64,000 nt of DNA from JAOSJT01 sp035362335 (GTDB taxonomy: Bacteria; Bacteroidota; Ignavibacteria; SZUA-365): positions 62,001 through 126,000 of the forward strand of contig DAOSDL010000001.1 of NCBI GenBank assembly GCA_035362335.1. The letters run 5' to 3'. Shown here piece after piece: positions 8,602 through 16,809 of this stretch (its first letter is position 1; every line of letters starts with the position of its first letter). A program made the position numbers and the translations under genes. Under the pieces are notes generated by a model. That model was not told the DNA's origin, searched no databases, and was given only the letters and a program-made list of their open reading frames with translations.

Positions 8602-8676
8602 GGGAATTTTAAGAGCCGTTAATGGGATAATCGGGTTCCCATTTCTCCCAGCACTGTGTATTCGGAGGCGACGGGT

Positions 8677-8705
8677 TTGATTTCCTTGACCAATCCTCGT
8701 ATCAT
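8677..8705 (+). promoter_or_regulatory. Candidate promoter of fumarase-gmhA
   Basis: TTGATT (8677-8682), 17 bases, TATCAT (8700-8705), placed 36 bases before the start codon. The -35 has four of six consensus bases. Confidence 0.45.
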
Positions 8706-8741
8706 ATCGCGATTCTTGAACGAACCACAGAGGAGCAGAGC

Positions 8742-10268
8742 ATGGAGCAGTTCCGTCAAAGCATGCTGGATCTCGTCATTCAGACATCAACGAATCTTCC
8801 GGTGGATGTTCGCCGGGCCATGGAAGGAATTCTGGACAAGGAGGAGCCGGGCTCGCGCGCAGCGATGGCACTGGCAACTATTGCGCGCAACATCGACATG
8901 GCGTGCGAAAACGAGGGCGCCATTTGCCAGGATACCGGCATGCCGACATTCAAAATCAAGACGCCGCGCGGTGCGGATCAGCTGGCGATGAAGGAGGACA
9001 TACTCTGGGCCGTGGCCGAGGCCACGCGTCTCGGCAAGCTGCGTCCAAACACGGTGGATTCCATCACCGGTAAAAACAGCGGCAACAATCTTGGTGCCGG
9101 CGCACCGATTTTTTACTGGGAGCAATGGGACAGGGAGGAAATCGAGGTTAAACTCATTCTCAAGGGCGGTGGCTGCGAGAACAAGAATATCCAGTATTCG
9201 CTTCCCATGGTACTCGATCATCTCGGTAAGGCCGGGCGCGATATCGATGGTGTGCGCAAGTGCATTTTACACGCGGTGTGGCAGGCGCAAGGGCAGGGAT
9301 GCTCGGTAGGCGCCATCGGCGTGGCCATCGGATCCGATCGCGCATCGGGTTACGCTTATGCCAAGGAGCAACTGTTCCGCGAACTCGACGACACCAATCC
9401 CGATCCCTTGCTCGCCGCGCTCGAGGACGATATCATGAAGCATGCGAACACGCTCAATATCGGGCCCATGGGCTTCGGCGGAGCGAGCACGCTTATCGGA
9501 TGCAAAATCGGCAGTTATCATCGCCTGCCGGCCAGCTTTTTCGTGTCCGTGGCCTACGATTGCTGGGCGTTCCGCCGTCTCGGGGTGCATATCGACGCGA
9601 ACAGCGGTGCCATTACGCGCTGGATGTATCGCGATGCCGATCCCGCGCGCATGGCGAAAGGCGAGGGCATTCCCCTTACCGGACGCGAAGTGTTGCTCAA
9701 GGCACCCATTGCCGAAGAACTCATCCGCTCGCTCAAGGTGGGCGATATCGTGCTGATCGACGGGACGATGTTCACCGGTCGCGATGCGCTGCACAGCTAT
9801 TTGATGACGCACGATGCTCCGGTGGACATGCGCGGAGGCGTTATTTACCACTGCGGTCCGGTGATGTTGAAAGACGCCGAGGGCGTGTGGCACGTGAAAG
9901 CGGCGGGACCCACCACCAGCATTCGCGAAGAACCGTATCAAGCCGAGATCATCCGCAAGTTTGGCTTGCGGGCGGTGATCGGCAAAGGTGGCATGGGAGC
10001 GAATACGCTGAAGGCGCTTCAGGAGCATGGGGCGGTGTATCTCAATGCCATAGGTGGAGCGGCACAATACTACGCCGAAACCGTGCGCAGCGTGCCGGCG
10101 GTGCATTTTCTGGAAGAATTCGGCGTTCCCGAAGCTTTGTGGCATTTCGAGGTGGAAAAATTCGCAGCCATTGTCACCATGGACGCCCATGGCAATTCCT
10201 TGCACGCCGATGTGGAACAGGATTCCGCTGATCGCCTCAACCATCTCGAATTGAAGGTGCTGCAATAA
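8742..10268 (+). CDS. fum: Fumarate hydratase, class I ([4Fe-4S]), fused alpha/beta
   Basis: 508 residues. It interconverts fumarate and malate in the TCA cycle. The N-terminal ~290 residues are the alpha (TtdA/Fumerase) domain with cluster-type cysteines C62 (ICQDTGMP), C145 (GGGCENKN) and C187 (GQGCSVG). The C-terminal ~190 residues are the beta (Fumerase_C) domain, with GDIVLIDGTMFTGRDALH and IGKGGM. Both are in one chain, as in FumA/FumB. AGGAG precedes the ATG. The stop codon overlaps the gmhA start (TAATG), so translation of the two is coupled, although the pathways are unrelated. L-tartrate dehydratase is a related alternative, but the fused form and the TCA context favour fumarase. 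The oxygen-sensitive cluster fits a microaerobic or facultative life style. Confidence 0.93.
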   Translation: MEQFRQSMLDLVIQTSTNLPVDVRRAMEGILDKEEPGSRAAMALATIARNIDMACENEGAICQDTGMPTFKIKTPRGADQLAMKEDILWAVAEATRLGKLRPNTVDSITGKNSGNNLGAGAPIFYWEQWDREEIEVKLILKGGGCENKNIQYSLPMVLDHLGKAGRDIDGVRKCILHAVWQAQGQGCSVGAIGVAIGSDRASGYAYAKEQLFRELDDTNPDPLLAALEDDIMKHANTLNIGPMGFGGASTLIGCKIGSYHRLPASFFVSVAYDCWAFRRLGVHIDANSGAITRWMYRDADPARMAKGEGIPLTGREVLLKAPIAEELIRSLKVGDIVLIDGTMFTGRDALHSYLMTHDAPVDMRGGVIYHCGPVMLKDAEGVWHVKAAGPTTSIREEPYQAEIIRKFGLRAVIGKGGMGANTLKALQEHGAVYLNAIGGAAQYYAETVRSVPAVHFLEEFGVPEALWHFEVEKFAAIVTMDAHGNSLHADVEQDSADRLNHLELKVLQ

Positions 10269-10852
10269 TGGATACCATCGAACGGTCATTCCGCGAGGCG
10301 CAGGAGTGCCTCGCCGCTTTTCTCGCCGATGTGGAGCAGTTTGGTCGCGTGCGTCGCTTCGCCGATGTGCTCGCGGCATGCTTTCGCAATGGAGGCAAGG
10401 CGCTTTCCTGTGGCAATGGCGGCTCGATGAGCGACGCAATGCACTTTGCCGAGGAATGGAGCGGTCGTTATCGCAGCGAGCGTCCGCCGCTTCCCGCCAT
10501 CGCGTTCAGCGATCCGGGGCATATGAGCTGCGTGGCGAACGACTACGGCTTTGCCGAGGTGTTCGCGCGTCAGGTGCAGGCGCTCGGTGGCGAGGGCGAT
10601 GTGCTGCTCATGCTGAGCACGAGTGGGAATTCACCCAATCTGCTGCGCGCGGCCGAGGAAGCCAGGCGGCGCGGTGTGACCACCGTAGGTTTGCTGGGCA
10701 AGGGCGGTGGCGCGCTGTTGGCATTGTGCGATGTACCGATTGTTGTTCCCGGTTCCACCAGCGATCGCATTCAGGAATTGCATATCAAGATCATTCACAT
10801 CGTGATCGAAAGCGTGGAGCGGGAGTTGTTTCCCGCACTGTACAGCGATTGA
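10268..10852 (+). CDS. gmhA: D-sedoheptulose-7-phosphate isomerase
   Basis: 194 residues, the usual length. It converts sedoheptulose 7-phosphate to D-glycero-D-manno-heptose 7-phosphate, the first step toward the heptose of LPS inner core, in the cytosol. It is a single SIS domain: SCGNGGSMSDAMHFAEEWSG near residue 48, the phosphate loop LSTSGNSPN near residue 120, and RIQELHIKIIHIVIESVE at the C-terminus, which carries the zinc/active-site residues of the family. The loop has M where the E. coli enzyme has H (GNGGSH), a minor change. The start overlaps the fumarase stop by one base. The presence of this gene supports a Gram-negative outer membrane with heptose-containing LPS. Confidence 0.93.
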   Translation: MDTIERSFREAQECLAAFLADVEQFGRVRRFADVLAACFRNGGKALSCGNGGSMSDAMHFAEEWSGRYRSERPPLPAIAFSDPGHMSCVANDYGFAEVFARQVQALGGEGDVLLMLSTSGNSPNLLRAAEEARRRGVTTVGLLGKGGGALLALCDVPIVVPGSTSDRIQELHIKIIHIVIESVERELFPALYSD

Positions 10853-11397
10853 TCGCAATCCTATCCTCAATCATCGCGTTCACCCGCGGCTGCCGATTCG
10901 TTGGGGCTCCGGTATGGGCCACCCGCGATTACGTGAAGCGGTCGAAGCGTAGTCGACGTGATGGAAGGATCATGCCTGGTTTTCGACCGCACTCTGCACC
11001 CCCTTGCCGTTGATGGTGAGGGGGTTGTTTTTTCCCCCTGCATATTTGCTCCTCCCGCATCGGTCATTCGGCATCGGATTCCAACGGGAGCGATTAAGCC
11101 AGGAACGGGTTGCCCGTTCGCATGCCTACGCAGATGTTGCTCGGGTCCCTGCGGCGGTGTCTGCGCCCAAATCGCAGAAGCATCTTAGCGCAGTAGGGGC
11201 CAGAGCTGTTTCTCCAAGGCCTGGATGAAAGCCTACTGTACCGCTTTCCAGTTCCAAAATGGAACACATTCGGCGATGAATGCGAATCTGGATGCGGAGA
11301 GCATGCGAATTGATGTCAATTAACGTGGTTCACACAATGGCACGGTAATTGATGCATATCCCACAGATTGATACTGCACACTTCATATAGAGGAAAG
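10853..11397 (+). other. 545-bp gene-free stretch with a terminator
   Basis: No convincing ORF. 10853-10997 could be a long 3' untranslated region of gmhA or a small RNA ending at the hairpin at 10998. No tRNA, SRP RNA or RNase P core motif is visible. 11034-11390 holds the promoter of the T9SS gene at 11398, but no clear -35/-10 pair. A short frame at 11225-11323 begins MKAYCTAFQ and is probably chance. Confidence 0.4.
10998..11033 (+). terminator. Rho-independent terminator 146 bp past gmhA
   Basis: ACCCCCT (10998-11004) pairs with AGGGGGT (11019-11025), extended by weaker pairs, then TGTTTTTT ending at 11033. Confidence 0.8.
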
Positions 11398-12078
11398 ATG
11401 ATGAAAACCGCAACGATTGTCCTGCTTCTTTTCATGACGAGCATGGCCTTGGCCGAGGAACCGGTACTTCGCGCCGCGAAAGTTTCCACCGCCAGCATAG
11501 CGAACATGGAAGCCGGCGTGGATATGATGTCGATGAGCGCCGTTCATGTGAGCGATGTGGTGAAAATCAGCTGGCACACGCGCTTCGAGCGCCGAAACAT
11601 CGGTTTCGAGGTCGAACGGCGCACGCAGGATGCCACCACCTGGGAAACCATCGGCTACGTCCACGGCAGTCGCACTACCGCGTCGCCCAAATCCTACGAA
11701 TTCACCGATCTCAATGCCCCGGACAAGGTGAGCTACTATCGTCTCAAGCAAGTGTCGGACAATAGCCAATCCATCTACACTTCGGTGATGACGGTCGTGC
11801 CGCGGCAGGTTTCGCCGAGCTTCAACGTGACCAAGGTGAGCAATGCCCCGATGCGGGTTTACACCACGCTGTCCATCGCCGTGGAAAAAGACGAGGAAGT
11901 AACGGTGAGCATACTCGACGTCCATGGAAAGGAATTGAGCGTGGTGTTGGATCGCGTCGCGCTCAGCGCCGGCCATCACATCATCCCCTTCAATGCAAAG
12001 GAACTGCCTGCGGGAGCGTATCTGCTGAAAATGGCGAGTGCGGACGGTATTCGTACGCGCACGCTGCTTAAATCGTAG
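11398..12078 (+). CDS. Small secreted protein with T9SS sorting domain
   Basis: 226 residues (225 if translation begins at the second ATG, 11401, which has better spacing from AGGAAAG). A signal peptide is clear (KTATIVLLLFMTSMALAEE). Residues 50-135 form a fibronectin-III-like domain that is common before Por sorting signals: VVKISWHTRFERRNIGFEVERR, then SYEFTDLNAPDKVSYYRLKQV. The last ~80 residues are the sorting-type sandwich (VTVSILDVHGKEL, then LPAGAYLLKM). It should cross the outer membrane through the type IX system and be anchored or released. There is no enzymatic motif. It is a stand-alone gene closed by a hairpin shared with ndh. Confidence 0.82.
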   Translation: MMKTATIVLLLFMTSMALAEEPVLRAAKVSTASIANMEAGVDMMSMSAVHVSDVVKISWHTRFERRNIGFEVERRTQDATTWETIGYVHGSRTTASPKSYEFTDLNAPDKVSYYRLKQVSDNSQSIYTSVMTVVPRQVSPSFNVTKVSNAPMRVYTTLSIAVEKDEEVTVSILDVHGKELSVVLDRVALSAGHHIIPFNAKELPAGAYLLKMASADGIRTRTLLKS

Positions 12079-12102
12079 ATCGCTTAGCATTCATGCACGC
12101 AC

Positions 12103-12133
12103 ACGGGGCCTCCGGTCAAACCGGCGGCCCCGT
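12103..12133. terminator. Bidirectional hairpin between T9SS gene and ndh
   Basis: A 13-bp stem with one mismatch (12103-12115 with 12121-12133) and a 5-base loop, between two converging genes. The T-tract is weak. Confidence 0.65.
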
Positions 12134-12161
12134 TGTTATTACCCGCTGCCGGGAAGCGCTG

Positions 12162-13415
12162 CTACCAGTGTCCGCTCCAGTTCTGACGCTCGCGCCAGAG
12201 CAGAAGCAAATGTTTTTCAGAAATGGCGCGCTTGAGCAAGCTCCCGAGAAAGCCGACGAAATTCAGTCTCGTACCGAGTGGCAGCGATGCCCAACCGATG
12301 GCGAGATGCTTGCCAAGCGATACAACTTCACCCAGAACGCGCGGTCGGTACACCTTTGGCGTGCGCCCATGGATCACGGCGCGGAGATTGTCGGCAGTGA
12401 GATAGCCCTGCTGCAGGGCGAATTGCGCGGCCGTGGGCACGGCAGCCCCGCTGGCCGGATTGATGGCAAGCGCATTGTCGCCAATGGCGAACACTTCGGG
12501 AAAAAGCGGAAGGCGAAGGTACTCGTTTACCACCACGCGTCCCTGCGGCCCGGTTTCGGCGCCGCTGCGACGGATGAGGTCGGAAATACGAATGCCGCCC
12601 GTCCATACCATGGTGCGTGTGGGTATGGGCTCGCCCGGGTCGCGTAACACAAGCAGGCGTCCGTCACGCTCCTCCATGCCGGTAACCCGCGTGTTGGTGA
12701 TGATCTGTATGCCCATGGCCTGCATGGCTTCGACGGAACGCGCGATCTGCCTGCCGTCCAGCGACGGAAGAATACGGTCGGACAGCTCGATCAACACCAT
12801 CTCGGGTTCGGAAACGTCGATGTGGTACTGCTCGCTCAGCACATCGAAGCGCTCGGCCATTTCCGTGGCCAATTCCACGCCCGTGAGCCCTCCGCCACCG
12901 ATGACGAAGCGCAGAAATTCCTTGCGCCTGTTGAGATTGCTCTCGGAAGCGGCGATTGCGAACATCCGCTCTGTATGTTCGCGCAACATTTCCGAGTCGC
13001 GCAATTCCTTGAGCTGAAAAGCGTGTTCCTCGAGTCCCGGAATCTGGTAGAAGTTGGTTTTGCTTCCGAGCGCGATGACCAGATAGTCGTAGCGCAAGCG
13101 TCGAGCTGTGGCATCGCTGGTTTGTGTGATGCCGAAATCCAACTCCACCTGTTTCTCCGGCAAATCGATGCGCGTCACCTCGCCGAGATGTAAGGTGACA
13201 TTGGGTCGACGGGCGAGGAAACGTGCGAGGGGAACGGTGATTTCGCTTTTTCGCACGGCGCGTTCGTGCAGACGCGTTTCGAGAAGGTGGTAGGTATGCC
13301 TGTCCACAAGATGGATGCGCACGCGCTCATCCCGTCGAAACAGGCGTGAGAGACGGGTCACGCAGCTCATTCCTCCGTAACCGGCTCCGAGTATGACGAT
13401 ATCTATGTGCTTCAT
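12162..13415 (-). CDS. ndh: Type II NADH:quinone oxidoreductase (FAD)
   Basis: 417 residues. It is a single-subunit, non-proton-pumping enzyme that passes electrons from NADH to membrane quinone. The FAD-binding fold is at the N-terminus (IVILGAGYGGMSC), the NAD-binding fold near residue 175 (FVIGGGGLTGVELATEMAE), and the second FAD motif EVFAIGDNA near residue 320. AAQFALQQGYLTADNL next to it matches the quinone-site region of Ndh-2. The C-terminus is amphipathic and basic, suiting peripheral membrane attachment. The start at 13415 is placed at the first residue of the FAD fold; the open frame upstream is unrelated. It is a single gene. Confidence 0.92.
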   Translation of the reverse strand: MKHIDIVILGAGYGGMSCVTRLSRLFRRDERVRIHLVDRHTYHLLETRLHERAVRKSEITVPLARFLARRPNVTLHLGEVTRIDLPEKQVELDFGITQTSDATARRLRYDYLVIALGSKTNFYQIPGLEEHAFQLKELRDSEMLREHTERMFAIAASESNLNRRKEFLRFVIGGGGLTGVELATEMAERFDVLSEQYHIDVSEPEMVLIELSDRILPSLDGRQIARSVEAMQAMGIQIITNTRVTGMEERDGRLLVLRDPGEPIPTRTMVWTGGIRISDLIRRSGAETGPQGRVVVNEYLRLPLFPEVFAIGDNALAINPASGAAVPTAAQFALQQGYLTADNLRAVIHGRTPKVYRPRVLGEVVSLGKHLAIGWASLPLGTRLNFVGFLGSLLKRAISEKHLLLLWRERQNWSGHW

Positions 13416-13564
13416 GAGGTGCTCGATGGAAACTCGGCGAATTACATCACAACATCCCGCAATAGGAAAAAGGTGCCGCCACGCGCAAGGTGGTGGCACA
13501 TTCCCGTGCAAAATGTCATGGCCGAGCGGGCCTGCGCGCCGAATTGCTGAACGCAAGAATACGC

Positions 13565-13594
13565 ACAAGGCCCGCCTGATGTGGCGGGCCTTGT
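13565..13594 (-). terminator. Hairpin after the metallopeptidase operon
   Basis: A perfect 12-bp stem (13565-13576 with 13583-13594), GC-rich, 26 bases past the stop of the peptidase gene on the minus strand. There is no U-tract, so it may be only a 3'-stabilising hairpin. Confidence 0.6.
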
Positions 13595-13619
13595 GTCAAT
13601 GCGGATCGTTCGAGGAATA

Positions 13620-15689
13620 CTACTGCAACGCCAGAGCTTTGTCCGCCGCCTCCAGCATGGGCTTGGTGGAAATGGGAGCGCCCACAGCGGTTTTCATCCA
13701 AAGATCGGGTGAAACGCTGCCGATCGCACACATGCGCTGCATTTCCTTGGCCAGATTCTTGCCCTGCAAATACTGCTCGATCTGGAATGCGATGATATGA
13801 CCGAGCGGATAATCCGGTGTGTACAGTCCCGCATCCACCATGTGCGAGTAAATGGCGAGCAAGGGAACGTCTTTCATGCCGAGCACGGGTGCGTAGTAAG
13901 CGTTCCATACCTCCTTGGCAATGCTCAGAACCGCTTCGCGAAATTGCTCGGCACTGCACTCGGGGTGTTCGTACAACCAGCGCCAGGCGCGCATGTCGAT
14001 CAGGGCAACTCCGGCGATTTCGTAGGTGGACCAGAGTACGTCCAGGGTATTCAATGCTTCGCGGCTGGCATCCTGCTGCTTGAAGCCGAGCAAATCGAGA
14101 TCACGGGATTGGAAGACAAAGGCGAAGCCCTCGGTGAAGGCGGTGTTGGGCACGCCGCGCAGCAAGGTGTGGTCGATGTAACGATACGAGAGTACCTGTT
14201 CAACGTTGTGCCCGAGCTCGTGTATCGCGATGTTGTAGCCCTTGTACTTCATGCCGCCGGCCGGGACGCGCGTGCGCAGCCGCGCCTTGTCCGTGACGCG
14301 TCCGGCTCCCATGGCATGACCGGCGCCGCGTGAGGCATCGACACCGATGGCGCCGGCGATGGCGGTAGCCATGCCGGGATCGAAGCCCAATTTGCCAAGA
14401 ATGACAGGGATGTCACGCTCGAAGGCCTGAACGTTGGGATACTTGCGGGAAAGCAGTTTGTCGAGCTCCTGCTCGCTCACCGGCGGACGCGATTTGAAGC
14501 CGGTGTACCAGATGTCGAAGGGCTCAAGTTCGCGACCGAGACGCGTACGAATCAGCTGCGCGACGCGCTTGACCTGCGGCGCGGTCAGGATGGATGTCAG
14601 CAGTTGCTCGACGGTCTCCTCGGGAATCTCGCGGTCGCTGTTGAAGCGGCGGGCGATGTGCGTCGGATTGTCCTTCACATGGGGATCAATGGCTTGCTCA
14701 CCCTTGAAAGTCTTGAGCCACATGGCGTAGCGCGTGTCGGCTTCGCGCTCTGCGGCGCGGAAGTCCTTGGCAACGGCGCCGGTCGGAGCAACAGTGTTGT
14801 CGTCCACCCGCCAGTCCACTGCGGGATTGTCTATGACCTGCGCCGGAATTTCCTGCTTCACGATGCGATCCATCACGCGCAGAATCATCCGTTGCCGTTC
14901 CAGGCCGCCCTCGTTGTCGTACTGCGCCTTGAGTTCGTCGCGCAATCCCCAATGTGAGATCAGCACCAAATCATCGGGAAAGAGACGTTCGCCTTTCGCA
15001 TTCAGCAGGTGTCCCATGTGAATGTTGTAGCTGCTGATGTAGTTGTCGGCAGTGGTGTAGGCCGTGGTGGCCTGCTGCTGTGCGTCGGCGGGAACGCGTG
15101 ATGAAAAGCGCTGCACCAGCCGCGCCTCGGCCCACTGGCGACGGGTCCACTGCGCCCCGTTGTCAAGGCGCTGCTGCAAAGTGCTGAGAGGGAAATTGAG
15201 CAGGGCAACGAAAGCGATTTTCGTTCCAAACAAATCATCCGTCGCATGCACCTCCGGTGCGAATTCGCCGAAACGGTAATCGATGGCGAGCATGGGTCCC
15301 GCATCCAGTTGCAGCGGAATGCTCAAATCGCGGCGGAGTTCGGTGAGATAGCCGTTGATGAGCATAAGATTGTGTTCGAAGCGTGCGAAGGTGGCATCGA
15401 GTTCGCCTTGATCGGCGATGAAATGGTCACGGCAGAACAGGGCGAATTCCTCGTTCGTGCCATCACTTTCGCGCCAGAGCTCTGCTACCCGGCGCACGCC
15501 GCTTTCAATGCGCGGGCGCAGTGCCTCGCCGTGCCGTGCGAGAAGGGAATCGATGGTCTGCGTGACGAAGGATTCAGACACGGAGGAAGCTCCCTCCGTC
15601 GCTGTATTGCTCTGCTGCTTGCCGCAGGCGAGGAAAAGTATGCAGCCGCAGAACAAGGCCAGGATACTGCGTGGGTGCAAGGACTTCAT
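13620..15689 (-). CDS. Lipoprotein zinc metallopeptidase (HELGH)
   Basis: 689 residues from the ATG at 15689. An ATG nine bases upstream (15698) is also possible but is too close to its AGGAG. The N-terminus is a lipoprotein signal with lipobox LACG, so the protein should be anchored in a membrane facing the periplasm or cell surface. The zinc site is H490-E491-x-x-H494 in AIHELGHNVEQ, with E520 in NTAFTEGFAF as the likely third ligand 26 residues on. This is a gluzincin layout similar to M3/M49-type peptidases, whose sites are followed by a Glu on the next helix. The N-terminal half is helical, as in oligopeptidase channels. It may digest peptides brought to the periplasm. It lies 39 bases behind AMP nucleosidase and is probably co-transcribed. 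Confidence 0.8.
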   Translation of the reverse strand: MKSLHPRSILALFCGCILFLACGKQQSNTATEGASSVSESFVTQTIDSLLARHGEALRPRIESGVRRVAELWRESDGTNEEFALFCRDHFIADQGELDATFARFEHNLMLINGYLTELRRDLSIPLQLDAGPMLAIDYRFGEFAPEVHATDDLFGTKIAFVALLNFPLSTLQQRLDNGAQWTRRQWAEARLVQRFSSRVPADAQQQATTAYTTADNYISSYNIHMGHLLNAKGERLFPDDLVLISHWGLRDELKAQYDNEGGLERQRMILRVMDRIVKQEIPAQVIDNPAVDWRVDDNTVAPTGAVAKDFRAAEREADTRYAMWLKTFKGEQAIDPHVKDNPTHIARRFNSDREIPEETVEQLLTSILTAPQVKRVAQLIRTRLGRELEPFDIWYTGFKSRPPVSEQELDKLLSRKYPNVQAFERDIPVILGKLGFDPGMATAIAGAIGVDASRGAGHAMGAGRVTDKARLRTRVPAGGMKYKGYNIAIHELGHNVEQVLSYRYIDHTLLRGVPNTAFTEGFAFVFQSRDLDLLGFKQQDASREALNTLDVLWSTYEIAGVALIDMRAWRWLYEHPECSAEQFREAVLSIAKEVWNAYYAPVLGMKDVPLLAIYSHMVDAGLYTPDYPLGHIIAFQIEQYLQGKNLAKEMQRMCAIGSVSPDLWMKTAVGAPISTKPMLEAADKALALQ

Positions 15690-15728
15690 GAAGGTCATGC
15701 TCCTGTGTATTCGAAGGATAAGGTACTG

Positions 15729-16523
15729 TCACGCTTCGTCCTCGAAGTGAAAATGCTTGATGCGTCCACCCGAATCGCGCACCTGGCGCAGGGTTTCCAC
15801 GCCCAATTCCACATGCAATTCGGTGTAACGCTGATTCACTTCGCGGTCGGATTCTTCGGTTTTCACACCATCGGGCGTCATGGGTACATCCGACACCAGC
15901 AGCAACGCTCCGCGTGGTATGCGGTTGGCGTGGCCGACGAGGAAAATGGTTGCGGTTTCCATGTCGATTCCCACGGCACGCACATCGCGCAGATAGCTGC
16001 GGAATTTTTCGTCCCATTCCCACACCCGTCGATTGGTGGTGTAAATGGGTCCGGTGCGATATTCAAGTCCGCGGTCGGTGATCACATTGGCGGCGTATTG
16101 ATGCAGTTTGAAGGAGGGAAGCGCCGGGACCTCGGGAGGCATCCAGGCATTGCCCGTGCCTTCGCCGCGTATGGCGGCGGTGGGCAGAATGAAATGTCCC
16201 ACGCTGGTGGATTTTTTCAACCCGCCACATTTACCCAGAAACAGCACCCCTTGCGGTTCGATGGCAAGCAGCAAATCCATGATGGTGGCCGCGTTCGGGC
16301 TGCCCATGCCGTAGTTGATGATGGAAAGGCCGTCGCCGCTGCTCGCCGAGGTCATGGGTCCGCCCACACCCCGCAGCGGAACATCATGCATCGTGGCGAA
16401 GGCGTTCAGGTGGCTTTGAAAATTTGTGAGCAGCACCCAGGGTCCGAAATCCTCCAGCCGCATGCCGGTATAGCGCGGCAGCCAGTCGCGAACGATCTCG
16501 CGTTTATCGGGAAAGGAACTCAT
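15729..16523 (-). CDS. amn: AMP nucleosidase (short, Bacteroidota-type)
   Basis: 264 residues. It hydrolyses AMP to adenine and ribose 5-phosphate. This is the nucleoside phosphorylase fold alone; the E. coli enzyme has an extra N-terminal domain and ~480 residues. Visible motifs are IINYGMGSPNAATIMDLL, GVLFLGKCGGLKKS and the ribose/base site VGIDMETATIFLVG, followed by LLLVSDVPMTPDGVKT. GGAGGGTGAC sits at the right distance before the ATG at 16523. It is the first gene of a two-gene unit with the lipoprotein peptidase. It may adjust the AMP pool and adenylate energy charge. Confidence 0.9.
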   Translation of the reverse strand: MSSFPDKREIVRDWLPRYTGMRLEDFGPWVLLTNFQSHLNAFATMHDVPLRGVGGPMTSASSGDGLSIINYGMGSPNAATIMDLLLAIEPQGVLFLGKCGGLKKSTSVGHFILPTAAIRGEGTGNAWMPPEVPALPSFKLHQYAANVITDRGLEYRTGPIYTTNRRVWEWDEKFRSYLRDVRAVGIDMETATIFLVGHANRIPRGALLLVSDVPMTPDGVKTEESDREVNQRYTELHVELGVETLRQVRDSGGRIKHFHFEDEA

Positions 16524-16649
16524 GCGTCACCCTCCAAAGCGGTTGCCGCAAGATAGCATGTTCGCAGGGGAAATGCCTCCTCGTATGTTGTCCCGCCGGC
16601 AGGCGAGGCGATGCAAAGGCGATGCCGATGGGGCAGCCATGTCCCACAC

Positions 16650-16678
16650 TTGACATTGTGAAAAAAGGGGAGTAATAT
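16650..16678 (+). promoter_or_regulatory. Consensus sigma-70 promoter of the giant Gly-rich gene
   Basis: TTGACA (16650-16655), 17 bases, TAATAT (16673-16678), the best promoter match in the window. A start near 16685 gives a leader of about 125 bases before the ATG at 16810. This promoter type is not the TAnnTTTG type of core Bacteroidetes. Confidence 0.8.
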
Positions 16679-16809
16679 GCTGCCGTACAATTCAGACAAC
16701 CTTATCCTTTCGACCCTCGTTCGACCACGCTGTCGCCATCGACGCGTGCGTATAGCTGTCCACCCTCGTCTCTTCTGTTTCGGCGTGCCCGCGCACGCAG
16801 GAGGACATC

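Noticed and set aside
11225..11323. Short frame MKAYCTAFQ in the gap before the T9SS gene
   Set aside because: About 32 codons, no ribosome site and no recognisable pattern.
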